From the NCBI RefSeq assembly GCF_018139695.1, contig NZ_JAGSOG010000055.1, forward strand, positions 1 through 38,168: a DNA stretch of 38,168 bases. The letters run 5' to 3'. This DNA comes from Actinospica durhamensis (GTDB lineage Bacteria; Actinomycetota; Actinomycetes; Streptomycetales; Catenulisporaceae). Below are positions 31,342 through 38,168 of the stretch, piece by piece; the first letter of the stretch is position 1; each line of letters starts with the position of its first letter. The notes beneath the pieces were generated by a model. It was given only the letters and a program-made list of their open reading frames with translations, was not told the DNA's origin and searched no databases. The position numbers and the translations under genes are program-made.

Positions 31342-31380
31342 CGTCAACCCTGTCCCGTGCCAACTCTCCGTCAACCCTGT
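31342..31380 (+). repeat. 12-bp direct repeat before the ABC permease
   Basis: CGTCAACCCTGT occurs at 31342-31353 and again at 31369-31380, with a 27-base period. The related CGTCAGCCTT lies at about 31329. The second copy runs into the GAGG ribosome site of the permease gene (ATG 31390). Confidence 0.7.
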
Positions 31381-31389
31381 GAGGCAACG

Positions 31390-32223
31390 ATGAGCACCGC
31401 CGCCCTGCTCCGCACCGACTCCGCCGTGCGTCCGACGCACCGGCCCGGCTTCACCGACCTCGTCCGCAGCGAGTGGACCAAGTTCACCTCGCTGCGCTCC
31501 ACCTGGTGGTCGCTCGGTGTCATGACCGTGGTCAGCCTGGGCTTCACCGTCGCCGCCACCGCGACCTACACGCACGACTACCCGCACCTCGACGCCGCCA
31601 CCCAGAGCCAGTTCCGCACCGACACCGTCGGGCTGATCCTGCAGCCGGCGGCCCAGTTCGCGCAGCTGGCGGTGTGCGTCCTCGGGGTGCTGCTGATCGC
31701 CTCCGAGTACTCCACCGGCATGATCCGGGCGACCATGCTGGCCGCCCCTCGGCGCACCTCCGCTCTCCTGGCCAAGGCCGCCACGCTCGCCGCCGCGGTG
31801 TTCGTGCTCTCCGAGGTCGTCGCAGTGGCCTGCTTCCTGATCGGCTCCCGGATCGTGCGCGCGCACTCCGTGGTCTCGATCACCGACCCGACCTCGCTGC
31901 ACGCGGTGCTCGGCTTCGGCGCCTACATGACCCTGATCGGCCTGGTCGCGCTGTCCCTCGGCACGCTGCTGCGCCACCCCGCGGCGGGCATCAGCATGGT
32001 GCTGGCCATGCAGTTCGTCCTGGCCGGCGTGGTGGGGATGATCCCCGGCTCCGTCGGCAAGCACCTGGCCGGGGCGATGCCCAGCGGTGCGACCGTGATC
32101 ATGGGCAGCGGCCACAACGCGAGCAACGTCTACTCGCCGGCGCAGGGCCTGCTGATCCTGCTCGGCTGGGTGGCCGTGCTCGGCGCGAGCGCGCTCCACA
32201 CCGTCAAGAAGCGCGACGTGTGA
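31390..32223 (+). CDS. ABC exporter permease
   Basis: This 277-residue protein has a cytoplasmic N-terminus (FTDLVRSEWTKFTSLRSTWWSL, cited by its ends, about residues 22-43) typical of ABC-2 permeases of the NatB type. Six hydrophobic segments follow. YSTGMIRATMLAAPRR after the second segment is a conserved coupling loop. It should pair with the ATPase at 30498. ATG 31390 is chosen because GAGG lies five bases upstream; an in-frame ATG at 31357 is not supported. It is 91 bases past the ATPase gene, and the two-component genes follow after 7 bases. Confidence 0.9.
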   Translation: MSTAALLRTDSAVRPTHRPGFTDLVRSEWTKFTSLRSTWWSLGVMTVVSLGFTVAATATYTHDYPHLDAATQSQFRTDTVGLILQPAAQFAQLAVCVLGVLLIASEYSTGMIRATMLAAPRRTSALLAKAATLAAAVFVLSEVVAVACFLIGSRIVRAHSVVSITDPTSLHAVLGFGAYMTLIGLVALSLGTLLRHPAAGISMVLAMQFVLAGVVGMIPGSVGKHLAGAMPSGATVIMGSGHNASNVYSPAQGLLILLGWVAVLGASALHTVKKRDV

Positions 32224-32230
32224 CCCGGCG

Positions 32231-33493
32231 ATGAGAAAGAATCGAGCAATGGACGTTGCCCGGCGCGTGCTGTGGGAGCCCTTCACCGCACGCTCCGGGC
32301 GTGCGTTCGTCTACTGCCTGTGCCAGCCCTTCCTGACCGTGGGCGCGCTGATCGTGATCAGTGCCGCCATCGCGGTCTCTGCGCTGGGCGCTGGCGTGCC
32401 GGCCCTGGTGCTGGCGCCGCCGACGCTGGCCTTCTGCCGGTCCGTCGGCTCGGCCTACCGCGGCCTGGCCAGGAACCTGATCGACGTGGACATCCCGACG
32501 CCGGTGCGGGCGCGGCGCCGGCCCGGCGCCCTCGGCTTCGTGCTCTACCACTACGCCGAGCAGATCGGCTGGCGCGCGCTCGCGCACGTCTTCGTCAAGG
32601 TGCTGTTCTTCGGCTTCGAGATCGTGGTCGGCGTCGGGTTCCGGCTGCTGCTGCCGGTGGCGCTGCTCGGCGTGGCCGTCTCCGGCGCGCACCTGAACAT
32701 GACGGCCGTGCTGGTGGTCGGCGCCGTGCTGTTCCTGGCCGCGCCGTCGCTGACCGACCTGGTCCTGCTGCTCGACGTGGCCCTGGCCCGGCGGCTGCTC
32801 GGCCCCACCGAGGACTCGCTGCGGATCCGCGAACTCGAGCAGACCAGGACGCACGCGATCAACGAGGCCTCGGCCACGCTGCGCCGGATCGAGCGGGACC
32901 TGCACGACGGCGCCCAGGCCAGGCTGGTCGCGCTCGGCATCCGGCTGGGCCGGGCCGAGAGCCAGTTCGAGCGCGGCCGCGCCGAGGCCGGCCTGGCGCT
33001 GCTGCGCGAGTCCCGGGCCGAGACCAAGGAGATCATCCAGGAGCTGCGCGACCTGGTCCGGGGCATCCATCCGCCCGCGCTCGACGGCGGCCTCGAGCCC
33101 GCGCTGGTCACGCTGGCCTCGCTCACCCAGATCCCGACGACGGTCCGGGTGGCGCTGCCGGCCCGGCTTCCCTCGGCCGCCGAGACCATGCTCTACTTCG
33201 CCGCGGCGGAGCTGCTGGCCAACGCGGGCAAGCACAGCGGGGCGAACGCGGTCGCGGTCAGCGTGCTCGGCGACGGCCTCGGCTCGGCCCGGCTGATCGT
33301 GACCGACGACGGCCGCGGCGGCGCGGACGCGCGCAGCCACGGCTCCGGCCTGCGGGGCCTGGCCGAGCGGGTGCGCGGCCTCGACGGACAGGTGAGCGTC
33401 AACAGCCCGGCGGGCGGTCCGACCACGGTGGTCGTGGAACTGCCCGCGCGGGACGTGCACGACGCGCGCCCGGAACCAGCGGAAGGACACTGA
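32231..33493 (+). CDS. Two-component sensor histidine kinase (NarL-partner type)
   Basis: This 420-residue kinase has N-terminal membrane segments at about residues 28-50, 52-70, 118-148 and 158-180. The HisKA_3 dimerisation box is ERDLHDGAQARLVAL, with the phospho-acceptor His225. The ATPase domain has the N box around Asn331 (ELLANAGKHS), DDGRGG (359-364) and GSGLRGLAERV (371-381). The membrane part has a domain like those of actinobacterial Sensor/DUF-type kinases with no large extracellular loop, so it may sense a membrane signal, perhaps the state of the ABC exporter. The start may be ATG 32231 or ATG 32249; neither has a strong ribosome site. The response regulator follows after five bases. 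Confidence 0.93.
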   Translation: MRKNRAMDVARRVLWEPFTARSGRAFVYCLCQPFLTVGALIVISAAIAVSALGAGVPALVLAPPTLAFCRSVGSAYRGLARNLIDVDIPTPVRARRRPGALGFVLYHYAEQIGWRALAHVFVKVLFFGFEIVVGVGFRLLLPVALLGVAVSGAHLNMTAVLVVGAVLFLAAPSLTDLVLLLDVALARRLLGPTEDSLRIRELEQTRTHAINEASATLRRIERDLHDGAQARLVALGIRLGRAESQFERGRAEAGLALLRESRAETKEIIQELRDLVRGIHPPALDGGLEPALVTLASLTQIPTTVRVALPARLPSAAETMLYFAAAELLANAGKHSGANAVAVSVLGDGLGSARLIVTDDGRGGADARSHGSGLRGLAERVRGLDGQVSVNSPAGGPTTVVVELPARDVHDARPEPAEGH

Positions 33494-33498
33494 AACCG

Positions 33499-34146
33499 AT
33501 GCGGATCGTGGTGGCGGAGGACTCGCCGATCCTGCGGGCGGGCCTGGTCGGCCTGCTCGAGGACGAGGGGCACACGGTGCTCGCCGCCGTGCCCGACGCC
33601 GAGGCGTTGCGCGCCGCCGTGCTCGAACACGCGCCCGAGGTGGTGGTCTCGGACATCCGGATGCCCCCGACGCACACCGACGAGGGGCTGCGCGCGGCGA
33701 TCGAACTGCGCGCGGCCAACCCCCGACTGCGGATCCTGATTTTCTCGCAGTATGTGGAGACCCAGTACGCCAGCCGTCTGTTGGCCGGGAATTCGGCCGG
33801 GGTCGGCTATCTGCTCAAGGAGCGGGTGATGGACACCCGGGACTTCATGGACGCACTCGCCCGGGTCGCGGCCGGCGGCACCGCACTCGACCCGGAGGTG
33901 GTCACCCAGCTGTTCGGCGCCAGCCAGAGACGACGCACCCTGGAGACGCTCTCCCCGCGCGAGCGCGAGGTGCTCGGGCTGATGGCAGAGGGCCGCTCGA
34001 ACGGCGCGATCGCCGCCGCTTTGTTCGTCACCGAGCGCGCGGTGGAGAAACACGTGGCGAGCATCTTCAGCAAACTCGAGCTCCCGGTGTCCGGTTCCGA
34101 CCATCGCAGAGTCCTGGCTGTGTTGCGATATCTCGGAGTCGAGTAA
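33499..34146 (+). CDS. LuxR/NarL family response regulator
   Basis: This 215-residue regulator has a receiver domain with acidic Glu7-Asp8, the phospho-acceptor Asp52 in VVSDIRMPP, Ser83, and Lys107 in YLLKERV. The C-terminal LuxR-type helix-turn-helix covers about residues 147-210 (LSPREREVLGLMAEGRSN, then TERAVEKHVASIF). It is the cognate partner of the kinase just upstream. The ABC genes lie upstream of the pair on the same strand and are the most likely targets. ATG 33499 is five bases past the kinase stop, with AAGGA inside the kinase end. Confidence 0.93.
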   Translation: MRIVVAEDSPILRAGLVGLLEDEGHTVLAAVPDAEALRAAVLEHAPEVVVSDIRMPPTHTDEGLRAAIELRAANPRLRILIFSQYVETQYASRLLAGNSAGVGYLLKERVMDTRDFMDALARVAAGGTALDPEVVTQLFGASQRRRTLETLSPREREVLGLMAEGRSNGAIAAALFVTERAVEKHVASIFSKLELPVSGSDHRRVLAVLRYLGVE

Positions 34147-34255
34147 CAACTCGACGACAAACCCCGGAGTGGTCGGACCACCGGGCTAAGCTCCCCTACG
34201 CGGTCCGTAAGGGCCCAGCGGCGTGTCCGTGGCTTGCGGACATGTGTGGGGAAGT

Positions 34256-35797
34256 ATGGGGGGCACCGTGCGTACAGGCTCGCGTCCGCGGCTGCGGCTG
34301 CTCGCAGTGACCGGCGTGCTCGCGCTGGCCGGTTCCGGCATCGCCGTCGCGGCGACGCTGCACGGCGGGGGTTCGAGCGACGCGGCGGCCGGCAGCGCCC
34401 ACGGCGACGGCCCGGGCGGCGCGAACGGCACCGTGCAGATCCCCACCGGCTCGGCCGCGAGCCCGGGGGCCTCCGGCCTCGGCGACGGCTCGGCCGGCAG
34501 CGGGTCCGACGGCAGCACGAGCGGCACCTCGGGCGCGACCGGAAGCCTCACCGGGACCGCGGGCCAGGACGCGTCCGCGACGAAGGCGGTGTCCTACCTC
34601 GGCCACACCTTCACCGTCCCCGCCGACTGGTCCGTGGTGAACCTCTCTCAGGCCCCGAACACGTGCGTGCGCTTCGACGTGCACGCCGTCTACCTGGGCA
34701 CCCCGTCCGCCGAGCAGTCCTGCGGCGCGCAGACCGCCGCGCCGGTCGAGGGCGCGATCGTGGTCCAGCCGGCCGCCTCGACCGCGGCCGCGAGCGCCCA
34801 GGACAGCCCGATCGAGCGCCGCATCACCGCCACCCTCCCGAACGCCCGGATCACCGCGTCCTACGCCACCGCCGACCGCGCCGAGGTCGCCCGGATCCTG
34901 GCCAGCGGCGGCGTGCCGACCCCGGTGGTGGATCAGGGCACTGTGAGCACCTCGGCCGCCGCGGGCGTGGTGCACGCGAACCTCACGCCGTACACGGGCC
35001 CGATCACCCCCGCCGTCGTGGCCCGGTTCACCGCGACCGCGCACGGCACCGGCTTCGACGCCTGCGACGCGCCGAGCACCGCCGACATGACCGCGTGGGG
35101 CGCCTCGCCGTTCATCGCGGTCGGCATCTACTTCGGCGGCGCCGAACGCGCGTGCGCCCAGGAGAACCTGAACGCGGCGTGGGTGACCGCCCAGACCGCG
35201 GCCGGCTGGCACCTGCTGCCGCTCTACATCGGCCCGCAGGTCGTGAGCGCCGAGATCACGAGCCCCGCCGCCCAGGGCAAGGCCGCCGCCGACGACGCGG
35301 CCGCCCAGGCCTCGTCCCTCGGCATCGGCGAGGGCGCGGTGCTCTACTACGACATGGAGAGCCACAGCAGCGGCGCCGCCTACAGCGCGGCCGAGAACGC
35401 CACGACCCAGCAGTTCGTCACCAGTTGGACCGCCGAACTGCACGCCCTCGGCTACCAGTCGGGCCTCTACGGCAACGAGAACGGCGCCCAGGGTGCGATG
35501 GTCGCCGCCCTCGGCCAGTCCGGCGTCACCGAGCCCGACGTGATGGACGTCGCCAACTGGAACGGCCAGCAGGACGACGACCCCGGCTCCGACACCGCCG
35601 GCCACTGGAACCTGCACCGCGTGCACCAGTTCGAGGGCGACCAGAACGCCACCTACGGCGGCGTGACCATGAACGTCGACGAGGACTACTTCAACCTCGG
35701 CCAGACCTGCGCCGCCGCCGTCACCTCAGGCGGCACCACCATCGTCGAGCCCCGCGACTCGCTCCCCTGCAGCCGGATCCCGACTCCGACGAGCTGA
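34256..35797 (+). CDS. Secreted DUF1906 (glycoside hydrolase-like) protein
   Basis: This 513-residue protein starts MGGTVRTGSRPRLRL, with one N-terminal hydrophobic segment (about residues 15-35) that serves as signal or anchor. A Gly/Ser/Thr-rich linker runs to about 105. A middle domain without a name I can give spans about 110-240 (SYLGHTFTVPADWSVVN). The DUF1906 domain spans about 243-490, with GFDACDAPSTADMTAW at its start, FIAVGIYFGG, LLPLYIGPQ, GAVLYYDME and the late YGGVTMNVDEDYF. DUF1906 is a TIM-barrel, glycosidase-like domain also found in mycobacterial Rv2525c, and it is suspected to act on cell wall or polysaccharide. Conserved Asp/Glu are present, but the substrate is unknown. 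GTG 34268, with GGGGGG ahead, is an alternative start. Confidence 0.88.
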   Translation: MGGTVRTGSRPRLRLLAVTGVLALAGSGIAVAATLHGGGSSDAAAGSAHGDGPGGANGTVQIPTGSAASPGASGLGDGSAGSGSDGSTSGTSGATGSLTGTAGQDASATKAVSYLGHTFTVPADWSVVNLSQAPNTCVRFDVHAVYLGTPSAEQSCGAQTAAPVEGAIVVQPAASTAAASAQDSPIERRITATLPNARITASYATADRAEVARILASGGVPTPVVDQGTVSTSAAAGVVHANLTPYTGPITPAVVARFTATAHGTGFDACDAPSTADMTAWGASPFIAVGIYFGGAERACAQENLNAAWVTAQTAAGWHLLPLYIGPQVVSAEITSPAAQGKAAADDAAAQASSLGIGEGAVLYYDMESHSSGAAYSAAENATTQQFVTSWTAELHALGYQSGLYGNENGAQGAMVAALGQSGVTEPDVMDVANWNGQQDDDPGSDTAGHWNLHRVHQFEGDQNATYGGVTMNVDEDYFNLGQTCAAAVTSGGTTIVEPRDSLPCSRIPTPTS

Positions 35798-35823
35798 GGC
35801 GCTCTGCCCGCCACAGGCCCGCG

Positions 35824-38168
35824 CTACAGCTTCTGCAGCGGGGCGAAGGCCAGCACCAGCTTGCGGACGCCTTCGGAGCCGAAGTCGACGGTGGCGTGCT
35901 CGCCGGTGCGGCCCTCGACGGCGACGACGGTGCCGAGGCCGTAGGTGTCGTGCACGACGCGGTCGCCGGGCACGACGGAGACGGGTTCGCGCCCCGAGGT
36001 GCCGAGGGACTTGAAGCCGGTCTTGCGCGACTTGTTCGCCGAGGCGGTCAGGGCCGGGGTCTGGGTGCCGAAGGCGGTGGAGGACGGGGCCGGGGCCTCG
36101 CGCTCCCAGGTGATCAGCTCCTGCGGGACCTCTTCGACGAAGCGGGACTGCGGGTTGTAGGACGGCGCGCCCCAGGCGGAGCGCAGCACGGCACGGGAGA
36201 AGTAGAGGCGCTGGCGGGCGCGGGTGATCCCGACGTAGGCGAGCCGGCGCTCCTCCTCCAGCTCCTGGACGTTGCCGAGGGCGCGGGTGTGCGGGAAGAC
36301 GCCCTCCTCGAGGCCGGTGAGGAAGACCACGGGGAACTCCAGGCCCTTGGCCGTGTGCAGCGTCATCAGGGTGATCATGCCCTCGCCGCCGTCCGGCAGC
36401 TGGTCCGCGTCGGCGACCAGGGCCACCCGCTCCAGGAAGCCGGTGACGCCCTCCGAGCCCTCGGCGCCCTCGTACTCGTGCGCGACCGCGACGAGTTCCT
36501 GCAGGTTCTCGGCCCGGCTCTCGTCCTGCGGGTCGGTGGACTCCTGCAGCTCGGCCAGGTAGCCGGTGCGCTCCAGGATCGCCTCGAGCACCTCGGAGGG
36601 TCCGGCGCCCTCGGCCACCTTGCCCCGCAGGTCGGCCATCAGCGCGGCGAAGCCCCTGACCGCGTTGAGGGAGCGGGCGGCGAGGCCGTACGCCTCGTCC
36701 GCGCGGTCCACCGCGGCGCCGAAGGAGATGCGCTCGCGGGCGGCGAGCGCGTCCAGCATCGCCTCGGCCCGGTCGCCGATGCCGCGCTTGGGCACGTTGA
36801 TCACGCGCTTGAGCGAGACCGAGTCGTCCGGGTTGGCCAGGGCCCTGAGATAGGCCAGGACGTCCTTGACCTCCTTGCGCTCGTAGAAGCGCACGCCGCC
36901 GACCACGCGGTAGGGCAGCCCGACCCGGATGAAGCACTCCTCGAACGCACGCGACTGCGCGTTTGTGCGGTAGAACACCGCCACGTCGCTTGGCTTGGCC
37001 AGGCCCTCGTCGGTGAGCCGGTCCACCTCGTTGGCCACGAACGCGGCCTCGTCGTGCTCGCTGTCGGCGACATAGCCGACGATCGGCTCGCCCTGGCCCG
37101 AGTCGGTCCACAGGTTCTTCGGCTTGCGGCCGCGGTTGCGCTCGATCACCGCGTTCGCGGCGGACAGGATGGTCTGGGTGGAGCGGTAGTTCTGCTCCAG
37201 CAGGATGGTCTTGGCGTCCGGGTAGTCCGCCTCGAACTCCAGGATGTTGCGGATGGTGGCGCCGCGGAAGGCGTAGATGGACTGGTCCGCGTCGCCCACC
37301 ACGCACAGCTCGGCCGGCGGAACCGGGCCGTCCTCGGTGACAGGCGCGCCCGAGCCGGCCGGCGACGAGGCCGCTGAGGTGCCGACGAGCTCGCGCACCA
37401 GCACGTACTGCGCCTGGTTGGTGTCCTGGTACTCGTCCACGAGCACGTGCCGGAACCGGCGCCGGTAGCTCTCGGCCACCGCGGGGAACGCCTGGAACAG
37501 GTTCACCGTGGTCATGATCAGGTCGTCGAAGTCCAGCGCCCGCGAGGCGATCAGCCGGTTCTGGTAGACGCTGTAGACCTCGGCGATCAGCGCCTCGCGG
37601 TCCGACTCGGCCGCGTCGCGCGCGCTCTCGTGGTCCACCAGCTCGTTCTTGAGGGCGGAGACCGCGGCGAGCAGGCCGCGCGGCGGGTTGCGCTTGACGT
37701 CCAGGTCGAGGTCCCTGGCCACCTGCGTCATCAGCCGGCGCGAGTCGTCGGCGTCGTAGATGGTGAAGGAGGAGGGCAGGCCCAGGTGCTCGTGCTCGCG
37801 GCGCAGGATGCGCACGCAGGCCGAGTGGAAGGTGGAGACCCACATCATCCGGGCGCGCGGCCCGATCAGCGCCTCGACCCGCTCGCGCATCTCGGCGGCG
37901 GCCTTGTTGGTGAAGGTGATGGCCAGGACCTCGCCCGGGTGCACGCCGCGTTCGCCGAGCAGGTAGGCGATCCGGTGGGTGAGCACGCGGGTCTTGCCCG
38001 ACCCGGCGCCGGCCACGATGAGCAGCGGGCCGCCGGAGTGCACGACCGCCTCGCGCTGGGACGGGTTGAGCCCCTCGAGCAGTTCGGCCGCGCTGCGCTG
38101 GTGGTGCGGGTGGGGGTGCGGCTGCTGCTCGTGCGCGGCGGCCGCGTTCTGGTCGGGGGCGAGCGAGG
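35824..38168 (-). CDS. pcrA: ATP-dependent DNA helicase PcrA/UvrD (N-terminus cut by window edge)
   Basis: This superfamily 1 3'-5' helicase acts in nucleotide excision repair and replication-fork upkeep. About 781 codons are visible, and the frame is open to the right edge. The Q-motif region LLEGLNPSQREAVV precedes Walker A GAGSGKT. Then follow ITFTNKAAAEMRER (motif Ia), VDEYQDTNQAQY (motif II), VVGDADQSIYAFRGA (III), LEQNYRST (IV), MTLHTAKGLEFP (V) and YVGITRARQRLYFSRA (VI). The C-terminal Tudor-like part GDRVVHDTYGLGTVVAVEG contacts RNA polymerase in relatives. The His/Gln-rich start of the visible part (EQQPHPHPHHQ) is a variable leader. It converges with the DUF1906 gene, 26 bases away. 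Confidence 0.97.
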   Translation of the reverse strand, partial: SLAPDQNAAAAHEQQPHPHPHHQRSAAELLEGLNPSQREAVVHSGGPLLIVAGAGSGKTRVLTHRIAYLLGERGVHPGEVLAITFTNKAAAEMRERVEALIGPRARMMWVSTFHSACVRILRREHEHLGLPSSFTIYDADDSRRLMTQVARDLDLDVKRNPPRGLLAAVSALKNELVDHESARDAAESDREALIAEVYSVYQNRLIASRALDFDDLIMTTVNLFQAFPAVAESYRRRFRHVLVDEYQDTNQAQYVLVRELVGTSAASSPAGSGAPVTEDGPVPPAELCVVGDADQSIYAFRGATIRNILEFEADYPDAKTILLEQNYRSTQTILSAANAVIERNRGRKPKNLWTDSGQGEPIVGYVADSEHDEAAFVANEVDRLTDEGLAKPSDVAVFYRTNAQSRAFEECFIRVGLPYRVVGGVRFYERKEVKDVLAYLRALANPDDSVSLKRVINVPKRGIGDRAEAMLDALAARERISFGAAVDRADEAYGLAARSLNAVRGFAALMADLRGKVAEGAGPSEVLEAILERTGYLAELQESTDPQDESRAENLQELVAVAHEYEGAEGSEGVTGFLERVALVADADQLPDGGEGMITLMTLHTAKGLEFPVVFLTGLEEGVFPHTRALGNVQELEEERRLAYVGITRARQRLYFSRAVLRSAWGAPSYNPQSRFVEEVPQELITWEREAPAPSSTAFGTQTPALTASANKSRKTGFKSLGTSGREPVSVVPGDRVVHDTYGLGTVVAVEGRTGEHATVDFGSEGVRKLVLAFAPLQKL

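Noticed and set aside
34234-37377. Open frame of about 1047 codons on the plus strand across two convergent genes
   Set aside because: It is a shadow of the DUF1906 gene in another frame and then antisense to pcrA. Its product is Arg/Gly/Ala-rich with no domain, and both real genes have full motif sets.

Overview
The window is chromosomal DNA of a very GC-rich actinomycete. Codons end in G or C, GTG starts are common, Shine-Dalgarno sites sit close to starts, and the gene order pcrA - icmB-like - sucCD - DUF6350 - purNH - folD - mdh matches what I recall of Streptomyces (and, for pcrA/sucCD/perM/purNH, Mycobacterium). The extra genes (choice-of-anchor A surface protein, monomeric isocitrate dehydrogenase, many low-complexity membrane proteins) suggest a Catenulisporales- or Streptomycetales-like organism; that placement is inference. 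I see no tRNA, rRNA, insertion sequence, integrase, prophage or CRISPR array. No gene-free stretch exceeds 300 bases; the longest is 12786-13048.

Layout. 1-5627, all minus strand: a secreted choice-of-anchor A protein cut by the left edge, a YihY/BrkB membrane protein, a 2'-5' RNA ligase-like protein translationally coupled to trpS, and a CNNM/CBS transporter. 5756-7955, minus: a septum-formation-type membrane protein and mdh. 8186-11847, plus: an orphan AAA ATPase trailed by a six-copy 11-bp tandem repeat, then monomeric NADP isocitrate dehydrogenase. 12069-15926: DUF3017 (minus), LapA-like, a small cysteine-rich protein and glgB. 16095-19248: a secreted protein of unknown function, folD (minus) and a small membrane protein. 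19322-21579, minus: purN-purH with a 4-base overlap. 21711-25408, plus: four membrane proteins, three of them with long Gln/Pro/Gly-rich N-termini. 24971-29643, minus: DUF6350 (PerM-like), a YbaK-type deacylase, sucD and sucC. 29871-30272, minus: IcmB-like cobalamin-binding subunit. 30498-34146, plus: ABC exporter ATPase and permease followed by a NarL-type two-component pair. 34256-35797, plus: secreted DUF1906 protein. 35824 to the right edge, minus: pcrA/uvrD helicase, cut at its N-terminus.

How it works together. Most of the window is housekeeping: TCA cycle (mdh, icd, sucCD), one-carbon and purine synthesis (folD, purN, purH), tRNA charging and proofreading (trpS, YbaK), DNA repair (pcrA) and glycogen branching (glgB). 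Accessory material is interleaved between these genes. Convergent pairs are separated by strong perfect hairpins (11906-11953, 17779-17815, 19264-19293). One convergent pair has no such separator: DUF6350 runs about 438 bases antisense into the RDD gene in exact codon register. I find no clearly new multi-gene system. The items most worth following are the orphan ATPase with its inverted-repeat leader and 11-bp repeat tail, the antisense overlap, and the small cysteine-rich protein upstream of glgB.
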